64,000 bases of DNA from assembly GCA_024138025.1 (NCBI GenBank), contig JAMXBD010001405.1:310001-374000 (forward strand), read 5' to 3'. Source of the stretch: Combretum micranthum (lineage: Eukaryota > Streptophyta > Magnoliopsida > Myrtales > Combretaceae). Positions 36,066-47,362 of this stretch are shown here, one piece after another. Numbering within the stretch: the stretch's first letter is position 1; each line of letters opens with the position of its first letter. A program made the position numbers and the translations under genes. Below the pieces are notes generated by a model. The model saw only the letters and a program-made list of their open reading frames with translations. It had not been told where the DNA came from and made no database searches.

Positions 36066-37135
36066 GTGAACATAGTAGCCAGTGTGAAAGAATGGGTCAT
36101 AGATTTTGGTGCTACTAGCACATTTGTGCAAATAAAGATGCATTTGACCTACACAAAAGTTGAGGAAGGAGAAGAATCTGTGCATCTTGGTGATTCTAGA
36201 ACTACTCAAGTTCTTGGAAAAGGAAAGGTTCTTCTCAAGCTCACATCTGGCAAGACTTTAGCTCTGAATGAGGTGCTACATGTTCCCAACATTCGAACCA
36301 ATTTAATTTCTGTGGCATTGTTGGGAAAAGTGGGAGTGAAAGTGTCATTTGAGTATGATAAAGTTGTAATGACAAAAAATAATGTTTTTGTTGGCAAGGG
36401 TTATTGTAATCATGGTTTATTTGTACTTAATGTTTCTGAAGTTATGAATGAAAATGCTACTTCTTCTGCTTACTTGATTGATTCTTGTGATTTATGGCAT
36501 GGTAGATTAGACATGTTAGTTTACCTTATATTAAGAAAATGCAATCTATTGGATTAATCTCTAATATTAATTATTCGAGTATGAGTAAATGTGAAATTTG
36601 TGCTGAATCTAAACAAACTAAGAAGACATGTGCTTCTGTCTTTAGAGAATCTGAACTATTAAGTTTAATTCATACTGATCTAGGTGATTTGAAGCAAACT
36701 ATGACTAGAGGAGGTAAAATACTATGTAACCTTTATAGATGATTTTTCTAGATATACTAAATTTATTTGCTTAGAAATAAAGATGAAGCCTTTGACATGT
36801 TTCTAATATACAAAGCGGTAGAGAATCAATTAAATAAGAAAATTAAACGAATTAGATCCGATAGAGGTGGTGAATATGTCTTACTTAATGAATATTGCGA
36901 AAAAGAAGGAATAATTCATGAAATAACTCCACCTTATTCCCTAGAATCTAATGGAGTAGCTGAAAGGAAAAATAGAACATTAAAAGAAATGATGAATTGT
37001 ATGCTTGTAAGTTCTAATGCACCTGATAATCTTTGGGGTGAAGCCATATTAACTGCATGTCACTTACAAAATAGGATACCTTATAAGAAAACAGAAAAAC
37101 ACCTTATGAGCTTTGGAAAGGTTATTCCCTAATTT
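36066..37135 (+). pseudogene. Copia 2 protease and integrase
   Basis: The protease motif reads D-F-G-A (about 36099) rather than D-S-G-A. The integrase finger region is at 36490-36620 (LWHGRL, CEICAESKQTKK). Core: IHTDLGDL (about 36668), a frameshift, FIDDFSRYTKF (about 36735), then RIRSDRGGEYVL (about 36850) and SNGVAERKNRTLKEM (about 36955). The catalytic Asp and Glu of the latter blocks are kept. Confidence 0.87.
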
Positions 37136-37499
37136 GAAATATTTGAAAGTGTGGGTGTCTTGCTAAAGTTATGCTTCTGATCCTAAAAAAGAAAATTAGG
37201 TTTAAAACTTCAGACTGCATGTTTATTGGTTATGCTGAACATATGTTGCATATAGATTCCTTGTATTAAAGAGCGATGTGTTAGATTGCAATACAATTGT
37301 TGAGACAAAAAATGCAGAGTTTTTTGAACATGTTTTTCCTTTAAAATCTAAAATTATTCCAAATACACAATCTTTGAAAATGGTTCTGAAAATACTTCTG
37401 AAAATGCTTCTGAAATGTTTCTGAAATGAATATTTAAGAAGAAGTAAAAACAAAGAAAAAATATTCTTTTGGAAATGAATTTACACTTATCTTGTTGAA

Positions 37500-38976
37500 A
37501 ATGATCCATTAACCTTCTCAGATGCAATTTCCTCATATGATTCACCTTTTTGGAAAGAAGCTATTAAAGTTGAAATTGATTCTATTTTACAAAATAAAAC
37601 ATGGGAATTGGTAGATTTACCTCCTGGAGCTAAACCTATTGGTTGTAAATGGATTTTCAAAAAGAAATTAAATCTGATGGTTCAGTTGATAAGTTCAAAG
37701 CTAGATTAGTTGCAAAAGGTTTTACTCAAAAGCAAAATGTTGACTATTTTGATACTTTTGCACCTGTAGCTAGAATCTCTTCTATTCGAGTTTTAATTGC
37801 CTTGCTTCTATTTATAAACTTGTTATTCACCAATGGATGTAAAAACAACTTTTCTAAATGGGGATTTAGAAGAAGAAATTTATATGGTGCAACCTGAAGG
37901 TTGTGTTCTCCTGGACAAGAAAAGAAAGTTTGTAAACTTCTTAAATCATTGTAAAAAAGCTCCTAAACAATGGCATGAAAATTTGATCAAGTTTTATTAA
38001 ATGATGGTTTCTCTACTGTTGAAGTTGAAATGTGTTTATACAAAACTTATTGATAGTGATTGTGTTATCATATGCCTATATGTAGACGATATGCTTATTT
38101 TTGGTACTAGTCTTGATGTAATGCATAAAACAAAGTCTTTTCTTGCTTCTAAATTTGATATGAAAGACATGGGTGAAGCCAGTGTTATTTTGGGTGTTAA
38201 AATCATAAGAAGAATGATAGTATCATGCTATTGCAAGAACATTATGTTGAGAAACTTCTTAAGAAGTTTGGACACTTTGATGTCAATCCTGTAAATACCT
38301 CTCATGATGCTAATAATCAATTAAAGAAAAATAGAGGTGATACTGTTGCTCAATCTGAGTATACACAGATAATTGGAAGTCTGATGCATTTGATGAATTT
38401 TTCAAGACCTGACATAGCGTATGCTGTATGTAGGTTGAGCAGGTATACACATAATCCCGGTTATGATCATTGGACTGCATTGATCAGACATGAAATATCT
38501 TAGAGGTACCATGAACTATGGTATTCTATATAGTGGATTTCCCGTATTAGAAGGATACAGTGATGCCAATTGATCTCTGATTCAGATGAGACAAAATCCA
38601 CTAGTGGTTATATATTCACCCTTGGAGGTGGTGCAATTTCATGGAAGTCAGCCAAACAGACTATCATAGCTAAATCTACTATGGAGTCAAGTTTATTGCT
38701 CTAGAACTGGCTGGGAATGAGGCTGAGTGGTTGAGAAACTTCTTGGCAAATATTCCGTTAGGTTTAAAACCTACACCATCTGTGTCTATGCATTGTGATT
38801 GTCAAGCGGCAATATCTATTGCCAAGAATAAGACCTTCAATGGAAAAAATAGACACATTCGATTGAGACATGATGTTGTGAAGCAGCTGCTGAAAGATGG
38901 AATTATCTCAATAGATTATGTGAAGTCAGAAGTGAATTTGGCCGATCCTCTGACTAAACCTTTGGGGAGAAAATAA
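37500..38976 (+). pseudogene. Copia 2 reverse transcriptase and RNase H
   Basis: RT blocks: GCKWIFKKKLKSDG (about 37645), KARLVAKGFTQKQNVDYFDTF, then a frameshift before MDVKTTFLNGDLEEEIYM, and ICLYVDDMLIFGT (about 38065-38110) with an intact catalytic box. Thumb: [12 protein letters not shown] and [18 protein letters not shown]. RNase H: SMHCDCQAAISIAKN, RHIRLRHDVVKQLL and ADPLTKPLG, ending at 38976. At least four frame breaks. Confidence 0.9.
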
Positions 38977-39570
38977 TCAGTGAAACATCGAAGAGTATGG
39001 GACTAAAGCCATGTTGAAATATCAACAATGATGGTAACCCAACCTATGTGACTGGAGATCCCATGAAATAGGTTCATATGGGTAATAACAAGTCATTGCT
39101 TGATTTGTATAGCACTATTAAATATTGTCCCACTTATGGTGTGTAGTGCTAAACTGCAAAGTAAGAGAGGTTGAGCAAATTCTTAATCAAATTCCATATC
39201 CTTTAAAGGTGGTGTATTCTGCAGTATGCACTTGATGGAATGACCTATATGAGTGTGAAGTGAGGCCGCTTCTATGAGATTTATGGCAAAATCTCTAGAG
39301 CACTCATGAATAACCAGGCACGCGCATGGCCTATTACGCAAAACCGCGATGAATAACAGAAAATTTTTTAGTATAATGTGATTAATGAGTATTTTAGCTT
39401 ACAAGAAAAATTCTTGGTTCATAGAAGCATTAAGCTTCACCATTTATTTTGTAAGTTATATCTCATTTTTTCTAGGTCTGGTTCATAGTCTTAAAGACAC
39501 CAGATTCGAAGCATACTCATTTGAGAAAACCCAGCATTTATTTTATTTCTGTATTTTATCCTTTTTGAAA

Positions 39571-39582
39571 TATGTGGGGGAT
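39571..39582 (+). other. Polypurine tract of Copia 2
   Basis: TATGTGGGGGAT immediately precedes the 3' LTR. Confidence 0.75.
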
Positions 39583-40149
39583 TGTTGTATATTATTAGTA
39601 TTTCAAAAAGAATAAGTCCCACATTCCTTAGACCTTATTGTTTGTCATTGTTTATCAACTTCCTTGTATATGTGGATTGTAAGCAAATAGTGAAAAGGTA
39701 TGGACTCGCGCACACAAAGCATGGATCGGCTAGTGTAAATTCGTGGATTTGCCTGCGCCTCCCCCCCCCCACATCTTATCCGAAAACAAGCATTTTGACC
39801 ACTTCAAATTTTAGTTACCATGATATCCGGATTACAACATCCACTACACCAATATCTCGGCCATTTTCAAAATAATCTTACCTATCCGTTATTAAAAATA
39901 TCTTCCTGGATATTATAAAAAAATATAGATCCGTTTTCTTTTATTTTTAAAATAGCTTATCTATCTCTCTCTCGAGGTAAAATTATTTTTTTCCTCACTA
40001 GGTTTTCTCCTCTTTTGTTGTTCCTGCTGCCTCGTTTTGCTAGAGGGCTTGTTGAATCCTGGGGGATACGTCTATATTTGGCAAATTATCCTTAAGGACA
40101 GTGCTTTGCACGCCTCAAGTATTTTACAAACCCAAACTTTTCAACAACA
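39583..40149 (+). repeat. 3' LTR of Copia 2
   Basis: 567 bp, begins TGTTGTATATTATTAG and ends CAACAACA, followed by AATCT. It includes a C10 run at 39761-39770 and a block of about 220 bp absent from the 5' LTR. Confidence 0.9.
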
Positions 40150-40664
40150 AATCTTTCGGTCAAGTTCAAAGCGACCCTATTGAGCATGGAACTTGATGAA
40201 AGTAAACAGACTTTGGGCTTTCAGAAGCTGTTGAGAAAAATCGTCGGATTGTTTGACAAAATATCTCATGCAACCACCATAATTAGGTTGGATTAACCAA
40301 GGGATAAACTATATTAGAAGCTGTTAATATTTAAGATAAATCTAAATAAGATATCACGTTTTGAATAAATTTTTTAAAATTAACATTTTACAAAGTGAAT
40401 CGAATATAGAATTAATATTTTAAAGTAATTCAAATAAGATTTAATTTTTTTTTATCCATACAACTATTTAAAATTGTTGATCCTTATTTTACCCATTTTA
40501 TGAAATATTGATTTTTTGAAAATAGTTGAGACATTATTATCTTGTTTGAACTTACCATAAATATTGCCATCTTTTGATGTAATTTACATGTAAACTAAAT
40601 GCTCATAACTTACAAAACTGTATGTGATAATATATTATAGTCTAGGGCAAATGTCACATTCGAT

Positions 40665-41697
40665 ACCTACTTTGTCAATTTGTGCAATTAAATACATGAA
40701 ATTTAAAATCGTTAATTTCCAACCTAGTGACATTTTGAGTGCATTTTATGATACCTAGATGAGATAGCTACTTGAAAATAAAAAAAAAAGAGGTAAACTT
40801 CAGGTTGTTAATTACAAAATTTGGTAAAGTTGAGGTAGTTAAATGTAAAAATGAATAAAATTTATGTAGTAAATAAACAATTTTAAACTTTTAATGGTTT
40901 ACCTATGGTCCATATCTTAACATACGATAATGTCACATTTAACACTTGAACATTTATCAATTATTCAATTAAATACTTGAACTTTCAAATGCTAAATTTT
41001 AGTATCCAATTCAAATTTTTGAGATCATTTACACCATATATATTTACTTAACGTGTCATGTGTAATTATATTGATGAATATGGTTTTTTTTAGCAAATAT
41101 AGATTGTTTCTTGTATTGAGTCTATAATTCAAAATGTCATTTTTCACTATGTACTTGAATCCTAAATAAAATATTTTCATTGAAATAAGTATTTACAACA
41201 CATGGTGGTTCATAATTGATTGACAAAAGCCAATTGTGTATTCTACTTTAGGAAAAAAAAAAAAGAAGACAATAGGTACTATCGCTTATCTTGAAAAGTT
41301 TAATCGTATAATAAAATTAGCTATTTTAGAGTTCACATACTTGATCGAATAATTCATTAAAGTTTTGTATCAAGTACCGCATTATCCTAAATAGTAATAG
41401 GGTTAATGTGATAAATGGTATTTGAAATTTGATAAAATATGCAATTAGATACTTGAACTTTAAAAGCGATCAATTTAGTACCTAAAAAAAATTTTTATGT
41501 ACATCAATAGTTCCTTTGTCAAATAAGCTCATACCATTATCCAACGTGGAGTTTTGAACCAATGTGATGGAGGTATCGTTGGTATATATAAAAAATTCTT
41601 TTAGATACTAAATTAATTGATTTCAAAGTCTATATACCTAATTATATATTTTACCAAGGTTCATGCACCATTCACAACATTTACCCTTAATAACAAT
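40665..41697. repeat. Cluster of three family A MITEs
   Basis: Three adjacent units: about 40665-40900 (least clear), 40925-41395 (ends GATAATGTCACATTTAAC and mirror GGATAATGCGGTACTTG), and 41400-41697 (ends GGGTTAATGTGATAAATGG and mirror GGGTAAATGTTGTGAATGG, arms about 85 bp). All share the core ATTCAATTAGATACTTGAAC. Non-coding. Confidence 0.6.
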
Positions 41698-41699
41698 GT

Positions 41700-42044
41700 C
41701 ACAAAACCAACCCATAGAAAAAGGTTACTAATGATTGTAGGCTCAAAAGAATGTACAAGACATTATTAGTCACGGTAGAACCAAAACAAGAATTGCGGGA
41801 GTCAGGCTAGTTTTGGATTTTGAGGAATTGACCGTTCTTACGGTTTTAATTTTTGTTCCTAGAAACTAAACCCATTAATTTCTTTATTAAAAAAAAGAAA
41901 TAAATAACTTTACTTTATTTAAGTAATGAGAATAGTCATTTAAAAAAGAAAAAAACAAAGTTCCATCTTTAAATAAAATTGTGCTAGGAACCATGATATT
42001 TAGTCTATTTATTGAAATAATTGTTTGAGTTATGCGTTTATTTA
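41700..42044. other. Intergenic, nothing recognised
   Basis: AT-rich, non-coding, no paired repeat seen. Confidence 0.45.
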
Positions 42045-42440
42045 TGAGTATGAGTTCATTTAAGATATCAATTGAGTATGAATTTTTTAATTTTAAAAAG
42101 CAAAAACAAATTGTTTGAGTTATGCATTTATTTTTAGTCTATTATGGGATGAATTCATTTAAGATCTCAATTGAGTAGCTAAAAAGAGGTCAAAACATTT
42201 GTAAAGTGAATGGTATCAAGTTTTCGAAAAGTTTATTAGAGATATCAGTATTTATGGTTAATTATCAATATCTTCTTTGACTGACTTTACAAAACATTGA
42301 TATCTTTTTTAACTACTTGAGATGTTCATACCTAGAATGAATTTCCCCCTAAACATTAATTTATGTTTTTAACTGCTCAAAAGGTGAATACCCTACATGA
42401 ACTTACCTCAAAACGTTGATATATAATACCTTTTGATATA
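42045..42440. repeat. Family B MITE remnant with internal direct repeat
   Basis: It contains two direct copies of ATTGTTTGAGTTATGC...TTCATTTAAGAT.TCAATTGAG (about 42020-42076 and 42110-42176), and right-end sequence ATGAACTTACCTCAAAACG similar to the family B end at 3.6 kb. Confidence 0.4.
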
Positions 42441-43737
42441 ATTTACTTATTTATATATATACAAATACATTCACTTCAAATTGTAAAATTAGTAATAAAG
42501 GACTACAAAATACTTAAGATATAAACATGTATCACAAAGACAAAAATAGGTCCTCATACATTCTTAAGAGACAAGCGTTCATTTTTTTTATAAATCTATA
42601 TAAACTCAATCATACATGTCTTTACGTATATTTGTGTAAGTTGTTAACAACAACAACGCATTAAGGCTCTCTTTATTTTGAGGAAAATTATTTGTGAATG
42701 GAAGAACTTTTTTAGAAGTTTTAGTGAAAAGTAACATATTTTCATATATTTGACTTATTTAATGAAAATAGTTTTCCTTTATTTTTTTTTTCGAAATACT
42801 TGGATAATGAAAAAATCAGGATAGTGAATAATAAAATATATTTTATAATTAGAAATTAATCTAAATAAATAAAAAATATTTAAAAATTAATAATAAATGT
42901 CATTGGTATTAAATGATTGATAAATAAAGCTTATAAATTGATGGAAAAACGACTACACTTTTATAATCGAAAGTGGTTTTCCCAAACATAAGTTATGAAC
43001 AGGTCACTATTTTCCAAAACAAGGGAAAATATTTTCTAATAATTATCGTTCCTTTGTTTCAAAACAAATATGGAAAGATAAAAAGACATTTTTTTCTTGA
43101 AATTATTTTCATCAAAACAAACAAGGTTTAAACGTTGTGAATAAAAACAAATTTTCCTTATTCAAAGGAAGATATATCAAATATTTATTTTTATTTACAT
43201 TAGTTTTTTCTTCCAAATTCTTCTCCACCCCCTCCCCTTCTCTTCCTTTTTCTCTCTTTAATTTTTTTTTTTAAATATGGGTTGACTCAATCAACTCAAT
43301 GGGTCAGGACCTACTAGATCTCTTGGTATCGACGGGTTTTAGGCCAGTTTCAAATGACCAATGCTAGTTCAGCTCTTAGTTTTAAGAACCACCATGACAA
43401 TTTAGGTTGGCTCTTTGGAACTGACTTGTGATGATGTTTATTTCAAAATTTGCTTTAAGGCTAAATGTAAGATAGATTACCATGGAATGAATAGGTCCAT
43501 CAATAGCCAAGTGAAGTCCCTCTTGTATGCAAGGCTATATGTAAATTGAAATGCATTTCAAACCTATTATCGATTCAAATGAAAATGCCTTTAAGCATGG
43601 AATAAAAAATCATATAGACCTCAACACTAGCTTGGAATCGGCTTGATTCATTCCACATTCACCAGTTTGTAGGTTCAATTTTTTTTTTTTTTTTTAAATT
43701 TAGAACCAGTCCTGATAACAAAATGTATATATATTAG
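42441..43737. other. Intergenic, nothing recognised
   Basis: AT-rich with several poly-T and poly-A runs. No open frame with recognisable content and no paired terminal repeats. Confidence 0.45.
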
Positions 43738-44315
43738 ACATGGAATGTCAGAATTGACACCTAAAGTTGTTTAATTCAATATATGGCTGTAAGTAAGTCG
43801 ACATAGCTAGCGAGTTACTTAAGTTTAACTCGGCAAAAACTCGAATTCAACTCGATCACAATCGAGTGTGAGCGAGTTGAGCTCAAATTTGAACTACTCG
43901 AGTAGCTATTGAGTTTGAGTTTGAGCTTTAAAATACTCGGCTTGGTGAGCTCATGAGCTTAATTGAGTATTAAATCGAGTCGAGTTCGAGCCTTAAAAAT
44001 CAAAGCTCGAACGGGTTTGAGTTAAGTTCGAGCTTGATACTATATCAACTGGACTCGTTTACAACCCTAATTCAATACATGAACTTTGAAGTGATTAATT
44101 TAATACCCAAACAAAACTTTCATAACTACTTTTACAACCCACTGACACTAATTCCTTTGCTTTTTTTATGTGGAAAAAAATTGACCAACAATACTAGATA
44201 ATGTTAGGGACATAATGACACATTGTTTCTTTTATGTTTGCAAATAGAGAAAACTATGTTAAATTAAATTTTCTCACAAAGATTAGATATCAAATTTGAC
44301 ATTTATCCTATCATA
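43738..44315. repeat. Family A MITE containing a nested family C element
   Basis: The outer ends GTCAGAATTGACACC (left) and, mirrored, AAATGTCAAATTTGATATC (right, about 44285-44305) are family A. The host core is split between ATTCAATATATG (about 43773-43785) and AATTCAATACATGAAC (about 44069) by the family C insertion. Confidence 0.55.
43786..44068. mobile_element. Family C inverted-repeat element, nested
   Basis: Left end GCTGTAAGTAAGTCG; right end on the other strand AGGGTTGTAAACGAGTCC. The interior is rich in GAGTTCGAGCTCGA-type alternating sequence. Flanked by AATTCAATATATG and AATTCAATACATG. A related copy lies at 58584-58974. The 'TGTAAACGAG' end is common in small hAT-like plant repeats, an inference. 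Confidence 0.6.
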
Positions 44316-46184
44316 TAAGAAAGATGTCTTGAAAATTTATCTCTCTCCTACTTTTCTCCTCTTATAATTTCTTCCCTCTACCTAAATATAAGGTTAAAGC
44401 CCTGGATAAAAGGGACAATATTATTAGAGTATACTATCTCAAGATCTCTGACATGGGACTCATGTCAAGGATCTTACTTTTTGAAGTTTTATGTAATGGA
44501 GAAGGTTCCTTAAATTTTATGGTATTTTCTACAAAAGAACTCAAAAAGTAAGATCTTTTTGTTTTTTTTTATATATTTTTATTTTATTAAGTAAATGATG
44601 TAAAAGTACACGAGGCTGGTAAAATTAAAATGTTGTAAATGAACATATGTAAAAAATCCTAGGAATGAAGTGATAAAATATTTTTTAAAAGAAGTTGTTT
44701 AAATATTTAACAACCTTAAGCGAATTCCCCCTTCGATCAAAAGGAAAAAGAAAACTTGACTTCTTTCACAATTTTTTAACCTTTCGCCACAGCACTAACA
44801 GTGTCGGTGTGCTGTGGCAGCCGTTTCTTTAGGTTATGTTATTCCTACGGTTTACACGTGCAGGCACAATTATCTTTCCACTGTCTCCGGTCATGTCCCA
44901 TGTACGCTTGGCATACTAGCTCAAAAAATTTCCTTTTGAGATGCACGTATACGATCAGGACTTGTTCCATTTTCCAGGTCAACGGATTGGTCGGAGCGGA
45001 GGCTAGCGAAAGCATCCAGAACGTGTCGGAATAGTATTCAATTCAACGCCGTAACGTATTTGCTCTTCTCCAAGAGCCATCTCCCCCCCCCCCCCCCTCG
45101 TAAACGAAGGTCCATCCCCGCCATTTTTTTATTGCTTTAGCTATTATTTATTTATTTTTTTCGCCATTTATTTTATGTAAAGGTGGTTATATATATTTAA
45201 ATGCCATAACTTACTTTGCTATAACACCTTAGTAATAAGTAATTCTTATTAGAAAGACTCGATTAGAATTATTAATGATCATGTTAGCATTAAAAAAAAA
45301 TAAAACTCTTATAAAAGGTTATAAGATTCATTAGGACTTCAATGAAAGCATTAAATAAAACAAATAGTAAATAAGGGATTAAAAGTCATATTTGATGTGT
45401 GGACCTTATCCATTTTTTTAAACTAATGATATGAAATTTTAAAAAATATTATTGGTCCTAATATTTTCATTTCCCCTCTTAAACTAGGCTTAATACAACC
45501 TTTAACTTCCATGGTGTAAATTAAATTACACAAGTAGTTAAAGTACTTGAGGAGGTGCGAAGGTGGTAGGCATAGGCATTGACACTCGAGTCAATAGATA
45601 TGGCTAAGAAAATGAATATGAAAATGAGAAAACTAAGTTGTTGTTACTATCATGGGTCGGTGGTCGAGTGGATAGAGATAAACCATATTATCTTAAGTGT
45701 TGGAGTGGTCTTGCCAAACAACTCCAATGCTTTATACACTCCTACAGTATATCTTGCATGCCCATTATTGACTGTCAAGGGTTTAATAGCCAAACACTGT
45801 ACTAGCAAAGATCTAAGGCAAACATGTACTATGTTATAATATAGAAAAACCTTAGTCACAACTAATAGGGTTTGATTTTACGAAATCATTCAAATTATCT
45901 ATTTAAATCAACAATAAATTTCTTAATTGGTTTGATTCGAAAATTTTCATAATGAAATTGCTAAAAAAAAAACTATTTTCGGTTTAAATGAGTTTGGTTT
46001 GGGATTAATTCAATTTGGCTGGTTTCTTTTCTTTTTTTTCTTTTTTCCAAACATCAAATGTGATACTTATTCAAGATGAGGAAAGAAAAAAAAAAGAGTT
46101 TACTTTCTTTATTATTATTTAGCTTTTTATCTAAGCTCTAATCTTGTTGAGTTTTTTTTTTCTCTTTTTTTTTTTATGTTATTG
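44316..46184. other. Intergenic, with a possible exon fragment near 45 kb
   Basis: Mostly AT-rich. Between 44740 and 45060 GC content rises, and after TTTTCCAG (about 44970-44977) an open stretch VNGLVGAEASESIQNVSE ends in TAG (about 45034). It could be a last exon of a lost gene; no family recognised. A run of 15 C lies at 45083-45097. The frame at 45579-45839 has no recognisable motif. Confidence 0.35.
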
Positions 46185-46390
46185 TCAAGAGTGATATCTA
46201 AATTTTGATATAATATGTAATTAGATAACGAACTTTAAAATTGACCGATTTAATACTTTAAAAATCTTTTCGTGCAAGCCAATAGTCCATTCGTTAAGTT
46301 TGTTTCGGTACTAAATTAATCAATTTCAAAGTTTAGACATCTAAATGAATATTTTATAATACTTTAAGTATTATTTGCGACATTATCTTT
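46185..46390. repeat. Family A MITE
   Basis: Left GTGATATCTAAATTTTGATATAATATG and core TTTAAAATTGACCGATTT are mirrored at the right end by TAAATTAATCAATTTCAAAG and TTTGCGACATTAT. About 205 bp. Confidence 0.5.
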
Positions 46391-47090
46391 TCTTTTTCCT
46401 CTAAAAAATATTTTTTATATTATTTATTTTAGAAACAAAATGGGAGGAGTAATAGGCTGAGTACTTGTACTTTCGATTTTTAGAAGTTTATTATCTCATC
46501 TTTATATTTTAGCAAATATAATACTTATACTTCTAAAGTATGTGCAATTCAACATATCTTAAATAATATTTGATGAATATTTATTTGATGATGGTATAGT
46601 GGTAGACCAAAATCCTAACTTCCTGTAGATTGCTTGTTTCATTGTATTATGGTCATTTTAACATCATATTTTTGTCATTTTCAAATAGATGATTGGTAAG
46701 AAATAGATACTGATGAAAAACTGACAGTTTTACTCATAAACATACTAATAAGATATGATACAAATATGATAAGTATATGATACAAATAAGTTACATATTT
46801 AAACCTGATATAAATAAAAATCCGATAATCTAAATAATAGCAGTTTAATATTATATTTTTAGATTTTAGCAACTTTTAACTAAATATCTTTCGTTATTCA
46901 GTTATCAAAATAAATATCAATTAAATATTATTTAATAAAGATTCCACATATAATTTAAAAATACCAACATTAATTTGTTAAAATATAAAAAAGAGATAGT
47001 AAACGAGAAAAACTGAAAAAATACATGTCTGCCTACCGAGCACGATAAGTGCCATGTTACCTATTGCGGATATATGTGTTCCTACTCCTC
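46391..47090. other. Upstream region of the aconitase gene
   Basis: AT-rich, no gene. It presumably holds distal promoter sequence of the gene at 47363; no element can be named with confidence. Confidence 0.4.
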
Positions 47091-47091
47091 C

Positions 47092-47100
47092 TATATAAAT
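47092..47100 (+). promoter_or_regulatory. TATA box of the aconitase gene
   Basis: TATATAAAT sits about 270 bases before the start codon, preceded by a CT-rich stretch. Transcription would begin near 47122-47132, giving a leader of about 235 bases. This is the best TATA match in the upstream 300 bases. Confidence 0.6.
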
Positions 47101-47326
47101 AACCTTGGTGTAACTATTATTATTATGTCTTTCTGGCTTGTGGTCGACTTGTGGCATTTGATTGCTGCCACCGAGCTGGAATTCAAATTCCTTGCAACCT
47201 TTCCTGCAAAATCTCGCACCTCTCTCTTTTCCTAAAACATCAGACAATTCAATTTCCAACCCACCAACATTTCTCCAACGAACTCGTGTCCCGGTTTGGC
47301 AAACTCAGTTTCCTCTCTCAAATTTC

Positions 47327-47338
47327 ATGAACGCGTGA
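47327..47338 (+). promoter_or_regulatory. Minimal upstream ORF in the aconitase leader
   Basis: ATG AAC GCG TGA, a three-codon frame ending 24 bases before the main ATG. If the predicted transcription start is right it lies in every mRNA. A longer upstream frame beginning at 47125 is included only if transcription starts before that base. Confidence 0.4.
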
Positions 47339-47362
47339 AGAAAGATTCTTCCAAAGCGAGTC

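Larger units (their letters stand above)
34774..40149 (+). mobile_element. Ty1/Copia LTR retrotransposon 2
   Basis: A 5.4-kb element with perfect 5-bp target duplication AATCT (34769-34773 and 40150-40154). Order is LTR, gag, protease, integrase, RT, RNase H, polypurine tract, LTR. The LTRs are unequal in length (347 and 567 bp) and no standard primer site follows the 5' LTR. Multiple frameshifts break the polyprotein. It is clearly different in sequence from Copia 1; lineage not assigned. Confidence 0.92.
34736..40296 (+). pseudogene. Coding-looking sequence split by Copia 2
   Basis: If Copia 2 and one copy of AATCT are removed, a splice-acceptor-like TTTTCTTCCAG at about 34728-34738 leads to ISSSTQV, a stop, then a frame with LSVKFKATLLSMELDE and TLGFQKLLRKIVGLFDKI to a TAA at 40294-40296. 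Part at 40155-40296 is open and charged, unlike the flanks. It could be the last exon of a dead gene. No family recognised, and the in-frame TAG near 34762 argues it was broken before or after insertion. Confidence 0.3.

Noticed and set aside
45645..45690. tRNA or SINE A box (GTGGTCGAGTGG)
   Set aside because: No B box at the right distance and no cloverleaf visible.
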